From Astropecten irregularis (lineage: Eukaryota > Echinodermata > Asteroidea > Paxillosida > Astropectinidae), in the NCBI GenBank assembly GCA_963971285.1, contig OZ020256.1, positions 2,978,501-3,042,500 of the forward strand: 64,000 nt of DNA, given 5' to 3'. The notes below the pieces were generated by a model. The model was not told the DNA's origin, did not search any database, and saw only the letters and a list, made by a program, of their open reading frames with translations. Of the stretch, positions 25,629 to 37,734 are shown piece by piece. Position numbers and translations under genes: made by a program. Position 1 is the stretch's first letter; every line of letters starts with the position of its first letter.

Positions 25629-27120
25629 GACGAATAATATATAGAATCCTCCCATTGGGAGCATTTGTGGATGGAAAGAGTATAGGCCTAAAGGTAACCA
25701 GATTTCCTGTCTTGTTTCACGTCTCTAGAGAGTACAGTCCTGATATCGTGCACATTATGAACGCGAACGAGCAACAAAATCACAGCTGAAACCGCAATGG
25801 TTTTTCACTATCATAATTATCACGACTTGACTGACGGACTGGGCAGTAATGTTCAAAGATGTGTAATTTCACGTACATTTCGGGTCCAGACAAAATGTGT
25901 TTTGCCTTTTCTCGGTTACATAAATATGTGAAGCCTTTAGGCCGTTTCACACGAGACAATTCTAACACCAAGTCATCAAAGGCCAGATAAAAGAGTTATG
26001 TGAAAATATTATTTGGTATTTTTGTTATATAAATATTTACACCGTGGGGTTTACCCAAAATTGTCAAACATGTGGCTCATGTTCGCACGTCCGGACCTGG
26101 CATCTAAAACAATGATTGATTTTTTTGTTCATTTGAAAGACAAGTAGGCCTATGTTTTCAAATACATTGAGATTTACGGCTTCAAATTCAACAGTTCCAG
26201 TTTCATCTATTTCAGGGAATTGCATGTAACAAGATCTTCCTTTTTTGCAAGTTGAAACCGAATTTCATGTTTCGCTCTGAAATTGAAAGCTATATTGGCC
26301 ATTACCTCCAAGTATCGTATTCACAGACTGAATACTCCCCAAAGGTTAATTCAACGATAACATGAACATTTCTATACATTGTGTCACGCCGTATCAATTC
26401 CGTTGTGCAAGTCTCCAAAATTCCTTGTGTTTCGTCTTTTATGATTTACCTCAACTGTTCATAGAAGGTTTGGGAGTCCTATTTATACCAACTAACGCAA
26501 CTAGATATATTTAAACTATATCTAGAAGCAAGTGTTACTCTTATGATTATCCGTTTCATGACACGTCCCTATGCCCCCAACAAAAAAGGACAATAATGCC
26601 CTTTACCAAATCAAACAGCTACTTATACCGTACCTCACTTCTATGAACGAAATTCAGACAGTTTCAATTTTGGTGTAGCTTGCGGGTTGAGCATGTTGAG
26701 AGAATAATCATCAAAAAGACTCTCTTTCTGTGTTCAGTGTGAGATAAATATTTTTTCTCATGTCAAGTAATTTAAGGATTATAGTTCTAACAAATAAAGC
26801 GAGGTTTGTTGAGTGTTGAACATCCTCTTTAAATATTGGGTTTGTAGATCTTTTTGAAATGAGGGGCACAGGTGAAATTTATAAACGCAAGAAAAACTGA
26901 AGGTATTTAATACCTTATTAGTGGACAGTTTAATCATTCCACGCAGTGACATCACGGACCACACCGTACGGGTGGGAAGTCACAAGACTACATTTTTGGA
27001 CCTCGAATTCAACCTCACGCCCCTAAAGTACAAAGTGAGGGCCAACACCTCTACAAGTTGATAAATTACGGATAAACTTTGATAACATACAGACTGGTCC
27101 GAAATCGACCTGGACCTTAA
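25629..27120. other. gene-free stretch downstream of the GPCR
   Basis: No supported gene. The part next to 27120 is presumably the GPCR 3' untranslated region, though no clear minus-strand AATAAA was found. A small palindrome with arms CTAGATATA / TATATCTAG lies near 26501-26525. Confidence 0.45.
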
Positions 27121-28302
27121 CTAGGAGTCTCCCCCGTCACGTCCTCGGCACTCGGTCACTGCGGTGGTGGGGCGATCCTTCATTCTGTTGAGGGGAATGC
27201 TCAGCTCGTATCTCACCATGTCCCTGGACTTACGGTTGTAGCACGAGAAGGCCAGGGTGTAGGCCTTGCGATACTTGGAGTTTGTGATCCCGTATATGAT
27301 GGGATTGACCATCGAGTTGATGTACGTCAGCATCCTGAACACGTGAAGCCAGGCTTCGCCGATCTCAGCGGACCCTGCGAAGCGAAGCAGGGATGCCAGC
27401 TCGAAGGGAAAGAGACACATGAAGAAGACGCTGCCGTTGATCACCAGCATCTTGGTCACCCGATTGCGGATGCGTTCGTTCACGTCCTTGCAGCCGAACT
27501 CGCCGCCTTTGCTCACGATGTGGTTCAGCGACAGTATGATGCGAATGTACAGCAGCGTGTTGGCGGTCATGGCCACGAAGAAAGGCACGGTTTGGATCAG
27601 GTTGGCCAGTACGGACATCCACTCCTCAACCGGCACGCACCTGCCGAACACGCTCGGCAGTCCTTCGTATCGGGGTTCATCCGGCCACACGGGGAGGTCG
27701 GTCAATTCCAGCATGCAGTAGCTGGGGATGAGGGAGCTGGCGAGGAGTACACCCCCGGTCCAGGCGGAGGCCACCCATCTCATTGTGCTAGCTTTGGTCT
27801 GCTGGTGGCTGCCGGAGTGGGGACGGCATACGGCGTTGAAGCGGTGAACAGACACCATGGTGATGAGGAACAGGCCAGTGAAGTAGTTAGCGTCCATGAA
27901 CAGGTCGGTCAGCACGCATCCGGCCGTGCCTCGGAAGGCTTCGTTCATGAGCAGCGGGGTCTGCGTGAAGTGCCACAACTTGTCGCCGACCCCAACCGTC
28001 AAAAGCAGGACGTCGGAGAGGGCCAAGTGGAAGAGATATGTGTTCACGTTGGTCCTCATCCATGCTACCCGGTACACGACGAACAAGAAGCTGAAATTCG
28101 TGATTAATCCTATGGTCAAGATGCAGGGCATAATGACGGTGACGATTGTCGTTTCAGCGGCGTCATACTTGCTCATGTACGGGTGATCCATCACCGAGTT
28201 CCAGTAAGCATCATCACGGACTGATGACCCATTACCGGACTCCATATTCATGTACGATGATCCGTTCATCGCTTCAGTACCGTCAGTACCACCTACATCC
28301 AT
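27121..28302 (-). CDS. orphan class A (rhodopsin-like) peptide-type GPCR
   Basis: A complete single-exon frame of 393 codons encodes a seven-helix plasma-membrane receptor. Seen directly: an extracellular N-terminus with two NGSS glycosylation sites (13-16, 24-27); TM1 with Asn69; TM2 with LALSD, Asp97; Cys129 at the top of TM3 and Cys222 in loop 2 for the usual disulfide; Trp181 in TM4; Pro240 in TM5; CLFP in TM6 (Pro299); NPIIY (333-337) in TM7; and a likely palmitoylated Cys354. The DRY triplet is HRF (153-155) and the CWxP tryptophan is Leu. The start is supported by an in-frame TGA four codons upstream. The RVTKML segment before TM6 and the TM7 style recall the TRH/neuromedin U/ghrelin receptor group of peptide receptors, but ligand and orthology are unknown. 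GC content is much higher than in the flanks. A 254-codon frame on the other strand is only a shadow. Confidence 0.93.
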   Translation of the reverse strand: MDVGGTDGTEAMNGSSYMNMESGNGSSVRDDAYWNSVMDHPYMSKYDAAETTIVTVIMPCILTIGLITNFSFLFVVYRVAWMRTNVNTYLFHLALSDVLLLTVGVGDKLWHFTQTPLLMNEAFRGTAGCVLTDLFMDANYFTGLFLITMVSVHRFNAVCRPHSGSHQQTKASTMRWVASAWTGGVLLASSLIPSYCMLELTDLPVWPDEPRYEGLPSVFGRCVPVEEWMSVLANLIQTVPFFVAMTANTLLYIRIILSLNHIVSKGGEFGCKDVNERIRNRVTKMLVINGSVFFMCLFPFELASLLRFAGSAEIGEAWLHVFRMLTYINSMVNPIIYGITNSKYRKAYTLAFSCYNRKSRDMVRYELSIPLNRMKDRPTTAVTECRGRDGGDS

Positions 28303-30424
28303 CGGAAATAATCAGGCAGGTGTTGGACGAAAGAGGAGTCTCGACTAAACTGTTGCCCAGTGCGAGACCAGCCCTCAATAAGATATAACTTACGGAAATG
28401 AAGTGACGGCTACAAACAATATTGTCACAAGTACTTGTATAGCCCTGCGTTGACGACGTCGCGTGGTTTTAATAAATCAATTCTTACCGATGTATTCAAT
28501 GGCAACAGATGTTACTCATTGATGACATGAACCCCCTGTCGCACTTTCTCGTATTGATGCGGATGTTCTGTGTGTCTCCTCTCTAGGCTCCTATCCGTCT
28601 GTAACTGTGAAGTGTTATCTAATGGTTCATCATAATACGACTTGTGCAAACGTCTACGAGCAAGGTCCGTCACTGATAAATCTCCTTCCTGACTCCTCAT
28701 CAACATTGTCTACACAGGAATCGTGTGTCTACTTGCTGGCTCGGCACCAGTATAAGTTGTTTTGTATTTTTGAGACTAATTGCGATGGACAAGCCCCATT
28801 GACTCATAAGCAAACTGCGTTCCCTTAGTCACTTATCTCTTTTTGGAAGGGATGGCTGACCCGAGTTGTCACCAAGCTTACCGCGATCGACGGTGCGGGC
28901 ATGAAGGCACTGGGTGCCGGTATCGAGCACTTAACTCGGTGTGGCGTCTCGTCGGGTTTGCGAAAAAGAAACATTTCCCGTCGGGCGAGACCGGTGCACT
29001 TTCCTCCTCGTCGGTGTGTCTAGTCTCTGCAGCCTCGGTAGCACAATCACACCTTGTTCCTCCGATCTGCAAAACGTCCCCGAGCCTGGTGCAATAAAAC
29101 GGGGCTGGATCCTACGGCCTAGTTCCGAGCACCAATCGTCGGGTTGGCTCGAATGTCGACCGATCGAGTAGTACGCGATCAATGCATCATCATCAACAAC
29201 AAATCAAACACACAACAACCTGAGAAGATGACACAGTTGTGGGCTGTAGGCCTATACGGTTTCCAAGCCCGGTAGTGCCACAGTTTGATTTGAAAACACG
29301 CGTGCCATCAGCATGGAAACTCGCCTGTCGGTGGGGTGTATTCATAACATACTGCGGGGATAAAGTCTTCTCGAATGAGCTGTGTATAATGACAGCCAAA
29401 AGCTGTGTGAAGTGATGTCGTGGTATACGTACGTGCGTTCGTTTGTCCAACTAGGTTGAGTCTAGCCAATTACCTATATCCGCGGCTGGCATTCGATGGG
29501 CCGCTCTCTCTCTCCCTATCACTCCTGAAGATATACACCGCTGACGTTCACAACCACAACACGAGATCTACGGTGCAATTACCACCTTCCCGTTTAAACT
29601 CTGCCCCGCGTCGACAGATTCGCGGAGTGTTTTGGTTTTTTTTACGACACATGAGCTTGGCAAATTGTCTCGAGAAAGGTGCTATACCATCGAGGACATA
29701 CTTCCCCGATTGGCCAATGCTTCATTGGCACAAGTCCTTTATTTATACACCACTAGCTTGACGTAGAGCTGTAGGTGACTGAGTGTCAGCTGCTGATGCC
29801 ATGACCGGCTGTACGTATCACGCGCGCGTGTGTAATTCAACTGCGCATGACATACCATACATTCAACATGCACGATAGCGACTTCGCTCATACAGAATCT
29901 TCGATGAATGAGAGCACCGCCCTCTCTTGACCGATTTAGGGAGTGCAGTTGGAACTGAGAATTTATCGGAATGATCGCAATTGGCACACGCACGAACAAT
30001 CGTACGTCTGCAATTTACTGCCCATCGAAGATTAATCAAAGCACGTCTTATATCCCAAAAAGGACAGCTTTCTGGAAAGGATTCTTGTGAAATTCTTCGG
30101 GGAAACTGAATACAATCAGTAACGGTGTTTTTTGGTGTCCATTATTAAAAACTCACTGAAAAGAGATACACACTGCATGGCTCAATAATAACACAATGGT
30201 AGTAGGCCTAAAAACAGGGACTTCATTGCCCAAGTCGTGCTCGATTGAAATTTGCATTTCTTTAGCGATCCCAGCTGATCCAACATCATAAGAGAACAAC
30301 CGTGCCTCGACTTTAATTGCATAATTTGTGCGGGTTAGAAACCACTCGATGGTTACCTGGAAAAAAATCTAAAGACCATACTTTCCATTTCTTAATGAAC
30401 GATAAAGGCAATATTATATACTTT
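28303..30424. other. GPCR upstream region and gene-free stretch
   Basis: GC is raised up to about 29200, consistent with a promoter-proximal region for the minus-strand GPCR. No TATA box or other site is called. No further coding region is supported, and open frames here (up to 113 codons) lack features. Confidence 0.4.
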
Positions 30425-30778
30425 TTAAAGGTAACTCACACTTTGGGTTGTCCGAAAAATGCATCTTCATGGACACAAATATTAAGGAAGATACAGTCTG
30501 TATCTGTGAAATTTCTAGTAAACATACGGTGCCCACTTTTTGAGAAAACAGTGAAAAACGGTCACAGTATTTCTTAACTCTTTTCTTGTTTATTTTTTTT
30601 CTTTAAAGGTTCACAAATTATTTTGGTTTTACTATTTTCTGGATAAATACAGCATTTCAGACAGAAATATTTGAACGGTATGTTTCTACCATCACCATCT
30701 TTATACCCTGTAAGTTATAGGTAAATCTGTGAAGATTTTTGTTTCGGTATGCTATCAAAACCTTGATTCTACCTTTAA
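30425..30778 (+). mobile_element. family A MITE, divergent full copy
   Basis: TTAAAGGTAACTCACACTTTGG at left with GATTCTACCTTTAA at right; internal GGTGCCCACTTTTTGAGAAA and ATCACCATCTTTATACCCTG identify it. It has diverged from the 9193/45476 type. Confidence 0.83.
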
Positions 30779-31696
30779 GTTTAACTACCTATTGGCACTG
30801 ATGTACATTTTGACCTTCAATTTCCCATTAGAACGAGGTACTGAATACCATAATTATTTTAAGAGCGTTTTGTTAAACTGCAATAAACCGAAGTACGTGT
30901 TCCACGAAAGGCTGTGTACTTGAAAGTACATTAACTACATGCACGACAAAGCATTTAGTTTGAAGCCTTAACTGGTGAAAAAAAATATTTTATGTATCGG
31001 CAGCAATTTTTCCATAATTCTCCAAATGTATGACTTCGGCAGTGAGGACATGGTTTCTGCTCGTGGGATTCTCTCAGTACATGTGCAAACTGATTTTTCT
31101 GTCGACTATGACAATAGCCATCCGCACAGATACCAAGACCCCTTTCACAAGCCTTGAAGAGCTCCATCCTTCGCTCTTGCTAGGGATTTTTACTCACAAA
31201 CTTCACCCAAAAGCTACTGCTTTGATGCCTCTTACTTCAGAACGGAGCAGGGCGTATGAAATAGAGCAGAAGCCGAAGCCGAAGCCACAGCCAAGGCCGG
31301 ACATAAATAGTCATCATTGTATAGGATTGTGTTATACTTACAGTGAACGAAGACTTGACTGGCCTGCCTCGTGAAAAGGAAATCCGAACGTTAAGATTTG
31401 ATTATTCATTCACTGAAAAACAAAACAAAATAAAAATCAAGAAACCAATTAAGCAAGTAATTATTAAAGCACTGAGACAAGAAACTATGCATAATGTTTC
31501 AGATTATAGCCTTATTTAATTTGTAATATGTGATAAACAATATTCATTGACAGTGTACATTATTGACTGATCTTAAATTACTCGGTGCTGATACAGTTTA
31601 TAAACCAAGATTCACCATAATGCTAGCAAAGTGACTGTCTGGTGCCTGACAAAGTTTCTATTTGTTCTAAAATCACAATGGTTGTGCATTAAACCC
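30779..31696. other. gene-free stretch
   Basis: No supported gene. A GAAGCCGAAGCC run near 31269 recalls family E subterminal repeats but is too short to assign. Confidence 0.4.
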
Positions 31697-32304
31697 ACAA
31701 CCACCACCACCACCACGACACAATGACACCACAAGCACCACCACCACCACTATGACACCACCATGACACCACCACCACCATGACACCACCACCTCCACCA
31801 CCACCACCACCACAACAACAACAACAACACCAACATGACACCACCAGCATAATGACACCACCACCACCACAATGACACCACCAGCGCCATGACTTCACCA
31901 GCACTACCAGCACCAACATGACACCACCACCACCACCATGACACGACCACCAGCACCGCCACCATAAAACCAACATGACACCACCACCACCACCACCACC
32001 ACCATGACACCAACATAACACCACCACCACCACTACACCAACATGACACCACCACCACCACCACCACCACCACCACCACGACACCAACATGACACCATCA
32101 CCACCATGACACTACCACCACCACCATGACACCACCACCACATCAACATAACACCACCACCACCATGACACCACCACCACCACACCAACACGACAACACC
32201 ACCACCACCATGACACCACCACCACCACTAAGCCCCCCCCCCCCCCCCATCACCATGACACGACGACCACCACCGCCGCCATGACACAACCACCACCACC
32301 ACTA
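31697..32304. repeat. CAC/CCA trinucleotide-based satellite-like tract
   Basis: About 600 bp of CCACCACCA interspersed with TGACACCA and AACATGACACCA, forming a higher-order unit of roughly 12-20 bp rather than a pure triplet array. A C17 run lies near 32234. The minus strand reads through as Val/Trp/Gly/Cys-rich frames, which are an artefact of the repeat. Confidence 0.95.
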
Positions 32305-33076
32305 TGTATAATGGGAAATTGTTTACAGGTCTGCAGCGCCTTTGGAATCGTCTGCATATAACGACTACATTGACGCACTGTGAGTCAAACTCAAAGATTA
32401 CTAATTGCTTTCAATATGGATTCGTCCATGAGAAAAGTGAGGTAAGCTGAAAAGTTTCGTGTTCAAAAGTTTCAAATCCCCCCCCCCCGAATTGTCTCCA
32501 TAATTATGTAAAATGGCATACACACAATACCGTCTACAAAATGAGGTAATTTGCAGCACGATGACATTTACATATGAATCAAAACTGGATAAAGTCATTA
32601 TTGACCAATGGTCCTATAATCCCAGTGCAATTTTCGTTGGTAATACATGTACATAATACTCCAAGTTGAAGTGTACACATAGCAGTATACACCATAGCCT
32701 GCGTGTGTTACAAAGACATCTCCAAACATTGAATCAATAGCCGAACAACTCCTGGTGTGTGTTTTTTGTTCACCTTCAGCGGCCCTGAGCTAATGGATCC
32801 AAGTCCCTGATACATTTTTAAAAAATGTATCAGGGACTTAACTACCAGAGTAAAAATCCCTTGCGTGTTTCACGGATGCAGATGGGATGACAATAGTAAA
32901 CATTGCTGTCATTTTTACCTTTATGTGATAAATATCTCTCAGCATGACATAATCCACGGACTAAGTTACATGAAGACTCCAAAAAACAAACCCACACACT
33001 GCGAATGGCAATGCCAAGTCGGTCAGTGCAATGAGGTACAAATCTTACCACCACCATGGCCAGTGGCTGTAACTGT
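32305..33076. other. gene-free stretch with perfect palindrome
   Basis: No supported gene. It holds the palindrome listed at 32801 and a C-run near 32480. Confidence 0.45.
32801..32839. repeat. perfect 39-bp palindrome
   Basis: Arms of 19 bp (AAGTCCCTGATACATTTTT and its exact complement) are separated by a single A. Such a perfect inverted repeat implies recent origin or selection. Confidence 0.95.
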
Positions 33077-33213
33077 TAGGGTGCATTCGTTTACTTCAGT
33101 CACACGGGTCAGCCCTTACTGGGAATGGTCGTGCTTTACTGCACAAAACAAGCGAGAGAATGGGGAGGAGGTTGACTGGTGTCGACCCGGGGGAGCTAAA
33201 CGAATGCACCCTA
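33077..33213. mobile_element. MITE with TAGGGTGCATTCGTTTA ends (family C), copy 2
   Basis: TAGGGTGCATTCGTTTA at left and TAAACGAATGCACCCTA at right are perfect complements. The interior aligns with 3980-4121 apart from small indels. Confidence 0.87.
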
Positions 33214-34106
33214 TGTGACTGAACAGTTGCCCACGACAGAGGGCGTATTGAGATTTAAAAAAAAATGGCTGCTACAGCTACAGTTTCGAATTGTATCACT
33301 GTAGGCCTATGTCAAAAACACACCGTAAAACTTTTTTTCAGATACGCTACCCTGGTTCTGCACAGCTGAGATTGAAGTTCATTATAACTTGAATCTAGTA
33401 CGTTAACTCTTAAAGTTGAAGGATAAACGATTTATCCTTGTAGTCCGTCAGACGAATTCTTCCCTAGGTATAACAGTCAATGGCAAATACATGTGAAGAC
33501 ATTTTGTGGAACACCCCACCCCCCGAGTGTGTTATACACTAAACAACATGCATACCTATGTCACACATACAATGCCCAAGATATTTCTTTTCAATGGGTG
33601 TGTTATAATAAAAGACCACGTGCATCACCACACGCTACCCAGCAACAGTTTTAGTACACATGTAACTACACCACAATCACTTTGGACCTTACCGCATGTT
33701 TTATTCAAGTCTTCAAAGAATCTTCGAGAAGACTGTCTCCATTCCGTGGCTGGCATTGCTTCGGATTTTCTCAGTATAGCTACCTGAAATTCCTGAGGGG
33801 TTTTCACGACCGTTCATCTTTGTGATGGGGCTGCCTAAATCGCATAAATTACCATGTTTCTTATTATATTCTTCGCGGTGGCGATTTATTGAGCAGACGA
33901 AATGGCAGACGATCAAACAATTCGCAAGAACTCACGTTAACTGTTCCCCGTATATTCATTCTGCACGGCGTCGTCACAGCGGGTACCAGCGAAAACTCGC
34001 CACGTGCAAACGTTCCCAGAATTGTATGTCCGTAATAAGTGCCGCGTACTAAAAGCGATTTGAAACCTGGGAACGGGAACGTGTTTTCCTCATTCCTAGA
34101 ACTTCT
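33214..34106. other. gene-free stretch
   Basis: No supported gene. A 91-bp segment at 33693-33783 (minus) is bounded by splice-like AG and GT and is open, but is unproven (see findings). Confidence 0.4.
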
Positions 34107-34324
34107 GGGGCCTTTCTCAAAGCTCGGCTCCGGCTCCGGCTCCGGCTTCCATTTAGTGAATCCATTCGAAAATTACGGATTTCAAAATAGAGACCTTTGG
34201 CTGCGATTCAGAGTAGATTCTCTGGTTTGCAAAAGAAAACAGAGCTACAGCTTCAATGAAAAAACACATATGACAGAGACGAAGCCAGAGTCTGGGCCGG
34301 AGTCGATGTTTGGAAAAGGCCCTT
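34107..34324 (+). mobile_element. family E MITE, copy 2
   Basis: GGGGCCTTTCTCAAAGCTCGG at left and the inverse-type GGAAAAGGCCC at right. The triple GGCTCC subterminal repeat is near 34126. CAAAATAGAGACCTTTGGCT and GTAGATTCTCTGGTTTGC match 12013-12250 on the opposite strand. Confidence 0.8.
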
Positions 34325-35600
34325 GATGAGGCTATAGGCCTGGGATTTATTTTTGTGTCCTAAATGAAAGGAAGGATTTGAGAAACATTGCAAAGCTGGA
34401 GCGCCATTGTCGGCTTCGTTTCGAAAATCTGTATGTCGTTTTCACGTTCTCACAATTCCAACATTAAAATGACAAGAAAGGCTATCGAATGATTTCATTG
34501 AGCTCTGTTTTATTTCTTTTATTTCACCAACTGAGCTCCATCTAGACTTACAGTGTCATCTCCCGAATACAACCCGCAATTAAACGCAGTTATGTCCAAC
34601 AACGCCGTACAAAACACCATGTTTGTACAGAAATGCAGAATGTCAAGAGTTGTCAAATAGGACTGCCCCTTCTTCGAGTAATTAGATTCCAATCATATTA
34701 CATTGTATAGTTCCCATAGAAGGGCAATAAAGGAAATAACTCTTCAGTTAGTTCAGTTTGAGCAATGGTGTGTGGGTGATTTAGTTTTTCATTGGCTTCC
34801 ATTGATTTGGCTGCGGTATATCAAGTGTCTCTCGTCCGTACGTGACGCGAATTCACAGTTTTGAGAAGAAAAGGAAATAACAGCATATCTAAGGATGGAG
34901 TAGGCCCTGGTTGACATTACTAAGCAGGAAAGTAGTCCATTATAAGCCTAGTAACGTGAGAAATGACGTCAAGAACAATGTATTTGTTTATAATGTCAAA
35001 CAGGGCACGTAGTTGTCCCTTAAAACAAATCCTACAACTGGATCGTCTAATGCTTCAGACGTAGAAGAGGCCATCTAAAGTGTGTTATTATTATTATTTC
35101 AGGTCTCCTGCGCCATCAAGTGTGTTTAAATACGGAGTCGTGTTTCGTCACTTGTACATTGTTGTTGTCATTCTGAACTCTGCCGCGCAGTGTTGCCGCT
35201 ATACAAGGTTAGCTCCGGTTCGACTTCTGCCGTTATAGTGGAAACCTGATCGTATAAGTAGTATTTTGTACTGAAGAGGCCGCCTGCTTGCTGTTGCCTT
35301 TGGCCTGTCGCCCAATCATTCTATCCCGGGCCCCTTTCGTTTTCCCCCGCTGACAATTATTATTGTCGACAGGGTGATTCTCTCTGTGACTGTTTGTGAA
35401 TTCTTACCGAATGTTCGGCAAGTTCCGCCGCAGAAAGTTCCGGTACCTATAAACGTTATTCCCAGTACGCCAAGGTACACACTACAAACAGAATACCAAG
35501 GGCAGCACATATCCAGACTTGCTATTGAAGCCTTTGTATCATCAACCTTGATACATGAATGCTTCCTCAGCAAGCACCGACATAAAGCCTATACCCTTTG
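34325..35600. other. gene-free stretch
   Basis: No supported gene and no recognised repeat up to the element starting at 35601. Confidence 0.4.
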
Positions 35601-35617
35601 CTACTCTCTTAATGTAA

Positions 35618-35853
35618 AAGAGTGAAAAACCACTCTAAAAGAGTGAAATTACCACTCTTACAAGGAGCCATATGGCGGACAACTCTTTTTAGAGTGAAAA
35701 AAAGAGTGGTCATAATTCACTCCTAAAAAGAGTGAAATTTCACCTTTTAAAGAGTGACGAAAACCACTCTTTAAAAAGAGTGAAAGAGTGACTATCACTC
35801 TAAAAAGACAACTCCTTTTGGAGTGTTTACAAAGCACTCTTTTAAGGAGTGAA
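35618..35853. repeat. left AGAGTG dyad array
   Basis: About thirteen exact AGAGTG or CACTCT hexamers plus several one-off variants (GGAGTG, CACTCC) fall within about 240 bp. Many pair into dyads with a short A/T spacer, for example CACTCTTTAAAAAGAGTG near 35764 and CACTCCTAAAAAGAGTG near 35719. Confidence 0.9.
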
Positions 35854-36593
35854 CATGTCAAACTTGAAAAGACTTGAAATTTTTACTAAGTGAAGACTAT
35901 ACTGTCGGTGAGCATGTCAAAATAAAACACTGTGACAAAATCAGCAGTTCCATTTCAAATTGCAACGATGCAGCTGTTGAAAGACGAAACGATTCAAACT
36001 TCCACATGATTGGATGACAACCTGTTGTACATGCAGAGTACATAAAATTATACATATCAACTTGAAGTTATTGTACAAGACTACTAAAATAAATGGAACA
36101 TAACACAATTTCAATTCAGGATAAAAGTATTTTATTTTCCAAAAAAGATTATAAAAAAAACCTCCACAGGACAATCCTATGCAAACATCAGAATTAAAAA
36201 TTCATTACTTAATTATTTCTTCTCAATGTCTTAAATTTCGAGACCACACCCTAATTGATTTTTGAAAGTATTTTTTCTTGTTCTGTTGTTTTGTTGCGAC
36301 TGTACAGGAGGGGTGTGACTGGAGGTATACTAACTGAACAATCCACGAAATAATCGGCAGAAGGTTTTAGGGTTGCAAAAAGTCCAAGAGCAACACAAGC
36401 CGGATGGTTAATATTCCCATGTGCAGCTGCACAAAGAAATCCCTCACATTCAAATGTTCAAAATTATCTTGTATAAATTTAAGTCTCAGGGATTCCAGAT
36501 TTTAAAAGAAATTGTCTGAACAGTTCTGAAATATGGAGAAACACAACCCGATACAAAAGTGAAATCAGGGGAAATCATGAGAGTTCCTAAGCT

Positions 36594-36862
36594 GGAATTT
36601 TATGTGTAAAATTGATCTGAAAGTTGAATTGATTGCCTAATTTATTAGCCTTCAAATGAGGTATCGCACGGAAAAATCAATTAATGTCAATTTGTGATGA
36701 CATATGTCAAAAATTCAAATTGAAATCAAATTGACATTAATTAATGTATAACTTCCCATTGATGGATTTGTTTGTGCGATGCCTCATTTGAAAGCTAATA
36801 ACTTAGGCAATCCTACAAAATTATTAATTCAACTTTCAGATCAATTTTTTACATAAAATTCC
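36594..36862. repeat. foldback element nested in the 2.8-kb element
   Basis: Arms of about 100 bp: GGAATTTTATG, AATTGATCTGAAAGTTGAAT, TCAAATGAGGTATCGCAC at left reappear inverted at right (GTGCGATGCCTCATTTGA, ATTCAACTTTCAGATCAATT, CATAAAATTCC), with an AT-rich centre containing TTAATGTCAATTTG in both orientations. It contains a minus-strand AATAAA (36640-36645) that could serve the gene upstream. Confidence 0.85.
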
Positions 36863-36955
36863 GTCCAAAATCGGTAAATTCATAAAATAAAACTACCCCT
36901 GATTGTATAAACAAACCCAGGTATGTAATTTATGAATGTTGGCCTAGCTTACCCC

Positions 36956-37266
36956 TCAATTTGCCTCATGTATCGTACCATTTTCACGGTACAGTTCTCT
37001 GACACTGGGCATTAGTAAAACTCTAAATTTGTATACGATGCCCTCAAAGAAGTTGAAGAAGGTTTGCAGCGGCTTTGCAAAGTGTACACCAAATATGTAG
37101 TGAACCTTGAAGAGGTGGTCAAAAGCCTCACGAAGAGAACCTCCTGCAGGGATGGTCATAGTCATACTCATAGCATCCGCCATGATGAAGTACTCACTGT
37201 CCATTTCACCGAGGGCCAGGATTAATTGAAGGGTTGGGTGTAGGTTGCCTCCTTCGTTGTTGCGAA
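36956..37266 (-). CDS. small uncharacterised protein, exon 2 (terminal)
   Basis: Open from the proposed acceptor GTTGAGCAG (cut before TTCGCAACAACG) to the TGA at 36956, giving about 103 codons. The residues are HPTLQLILALGEM, EYFIMADAMSM, SLREAFDHLFKVHYIFGVHF and LQTFFNFFEGIVYKF, then a charged tail. This pattern (a short beta-like core with a D/S-EYFIMAD turn, then an amphipathic 'LFK-HYIFGV...FF-F' helix pair) reminds me of the C-terminal module of large uncharacterised protein families in invertebrates and fish, from memory only. Joined to exon 1 the phase fits exactly (CAA G|TT). An alternative acceptor (after ATTCAAG, or after GGGACAG) would run into early stops. The function is unknown; no catalytic motif is visible. 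Confidence 0.58.
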
Positions 37267-37734
37267 CTGCTCAACATCTGTCCCATCAGCCTTGAATGAG
37301 GAAACCAAAATAAAGATTATTAATATTATTAAAACATTTGCATACAATGTTTATCATAATCATGCCAAGTACTTGGAGCAATTGTGCACTTGTGTAGTTG
37401 TAAAAGTCGTAGGCCTGTGTAGGCCTATGCTAAGTATGTGCACTTGTGTTCATTATTTACTCTATGCTTCGTGACTATAAATAGGCCCTATGACTGCCGA
37501 AGTCTTACAAATTACACGTATACGGCGATGCTAGGCAGGCCCTAGTCTCGTGTGTTCTGCACTACAGCCTACACTACACCGGTATAAAGGCCTAACGTTA
37601 GGCCTAACGTTAGACCTAGCCCACGTACCGTACGACGATTGAGCAGCCTAACAATTTACAAATGACACGAATAACTACATTATAACAAACCTACGTACGG
37701 AAAGCAATAGCTTAATCCACTAACAAAAAGTTAC

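Noticed and set aside
27343-28107. 254-codon open frame on the plus strand
   Set aside because: It is the antisense shadow of the GC-rich GPCR exon, with no domain and His/Gly-rich low-complexity content.
31262-31300. Family E fragment
   Set aside because: Only a GAAGCC repeat is shared; no end or core sequence.
31673-32090. Val/Trp/Gly/Cys-rich open frames, minus strand
   Set aside because: They are direct translations of the CAC/CAT repeat tract.
35618-35853. CRISPR-like array
   Set aside because: Units are 6-18 bp dyads with irregular spacing, in a eukaryotic context; no spacers or cas genes.
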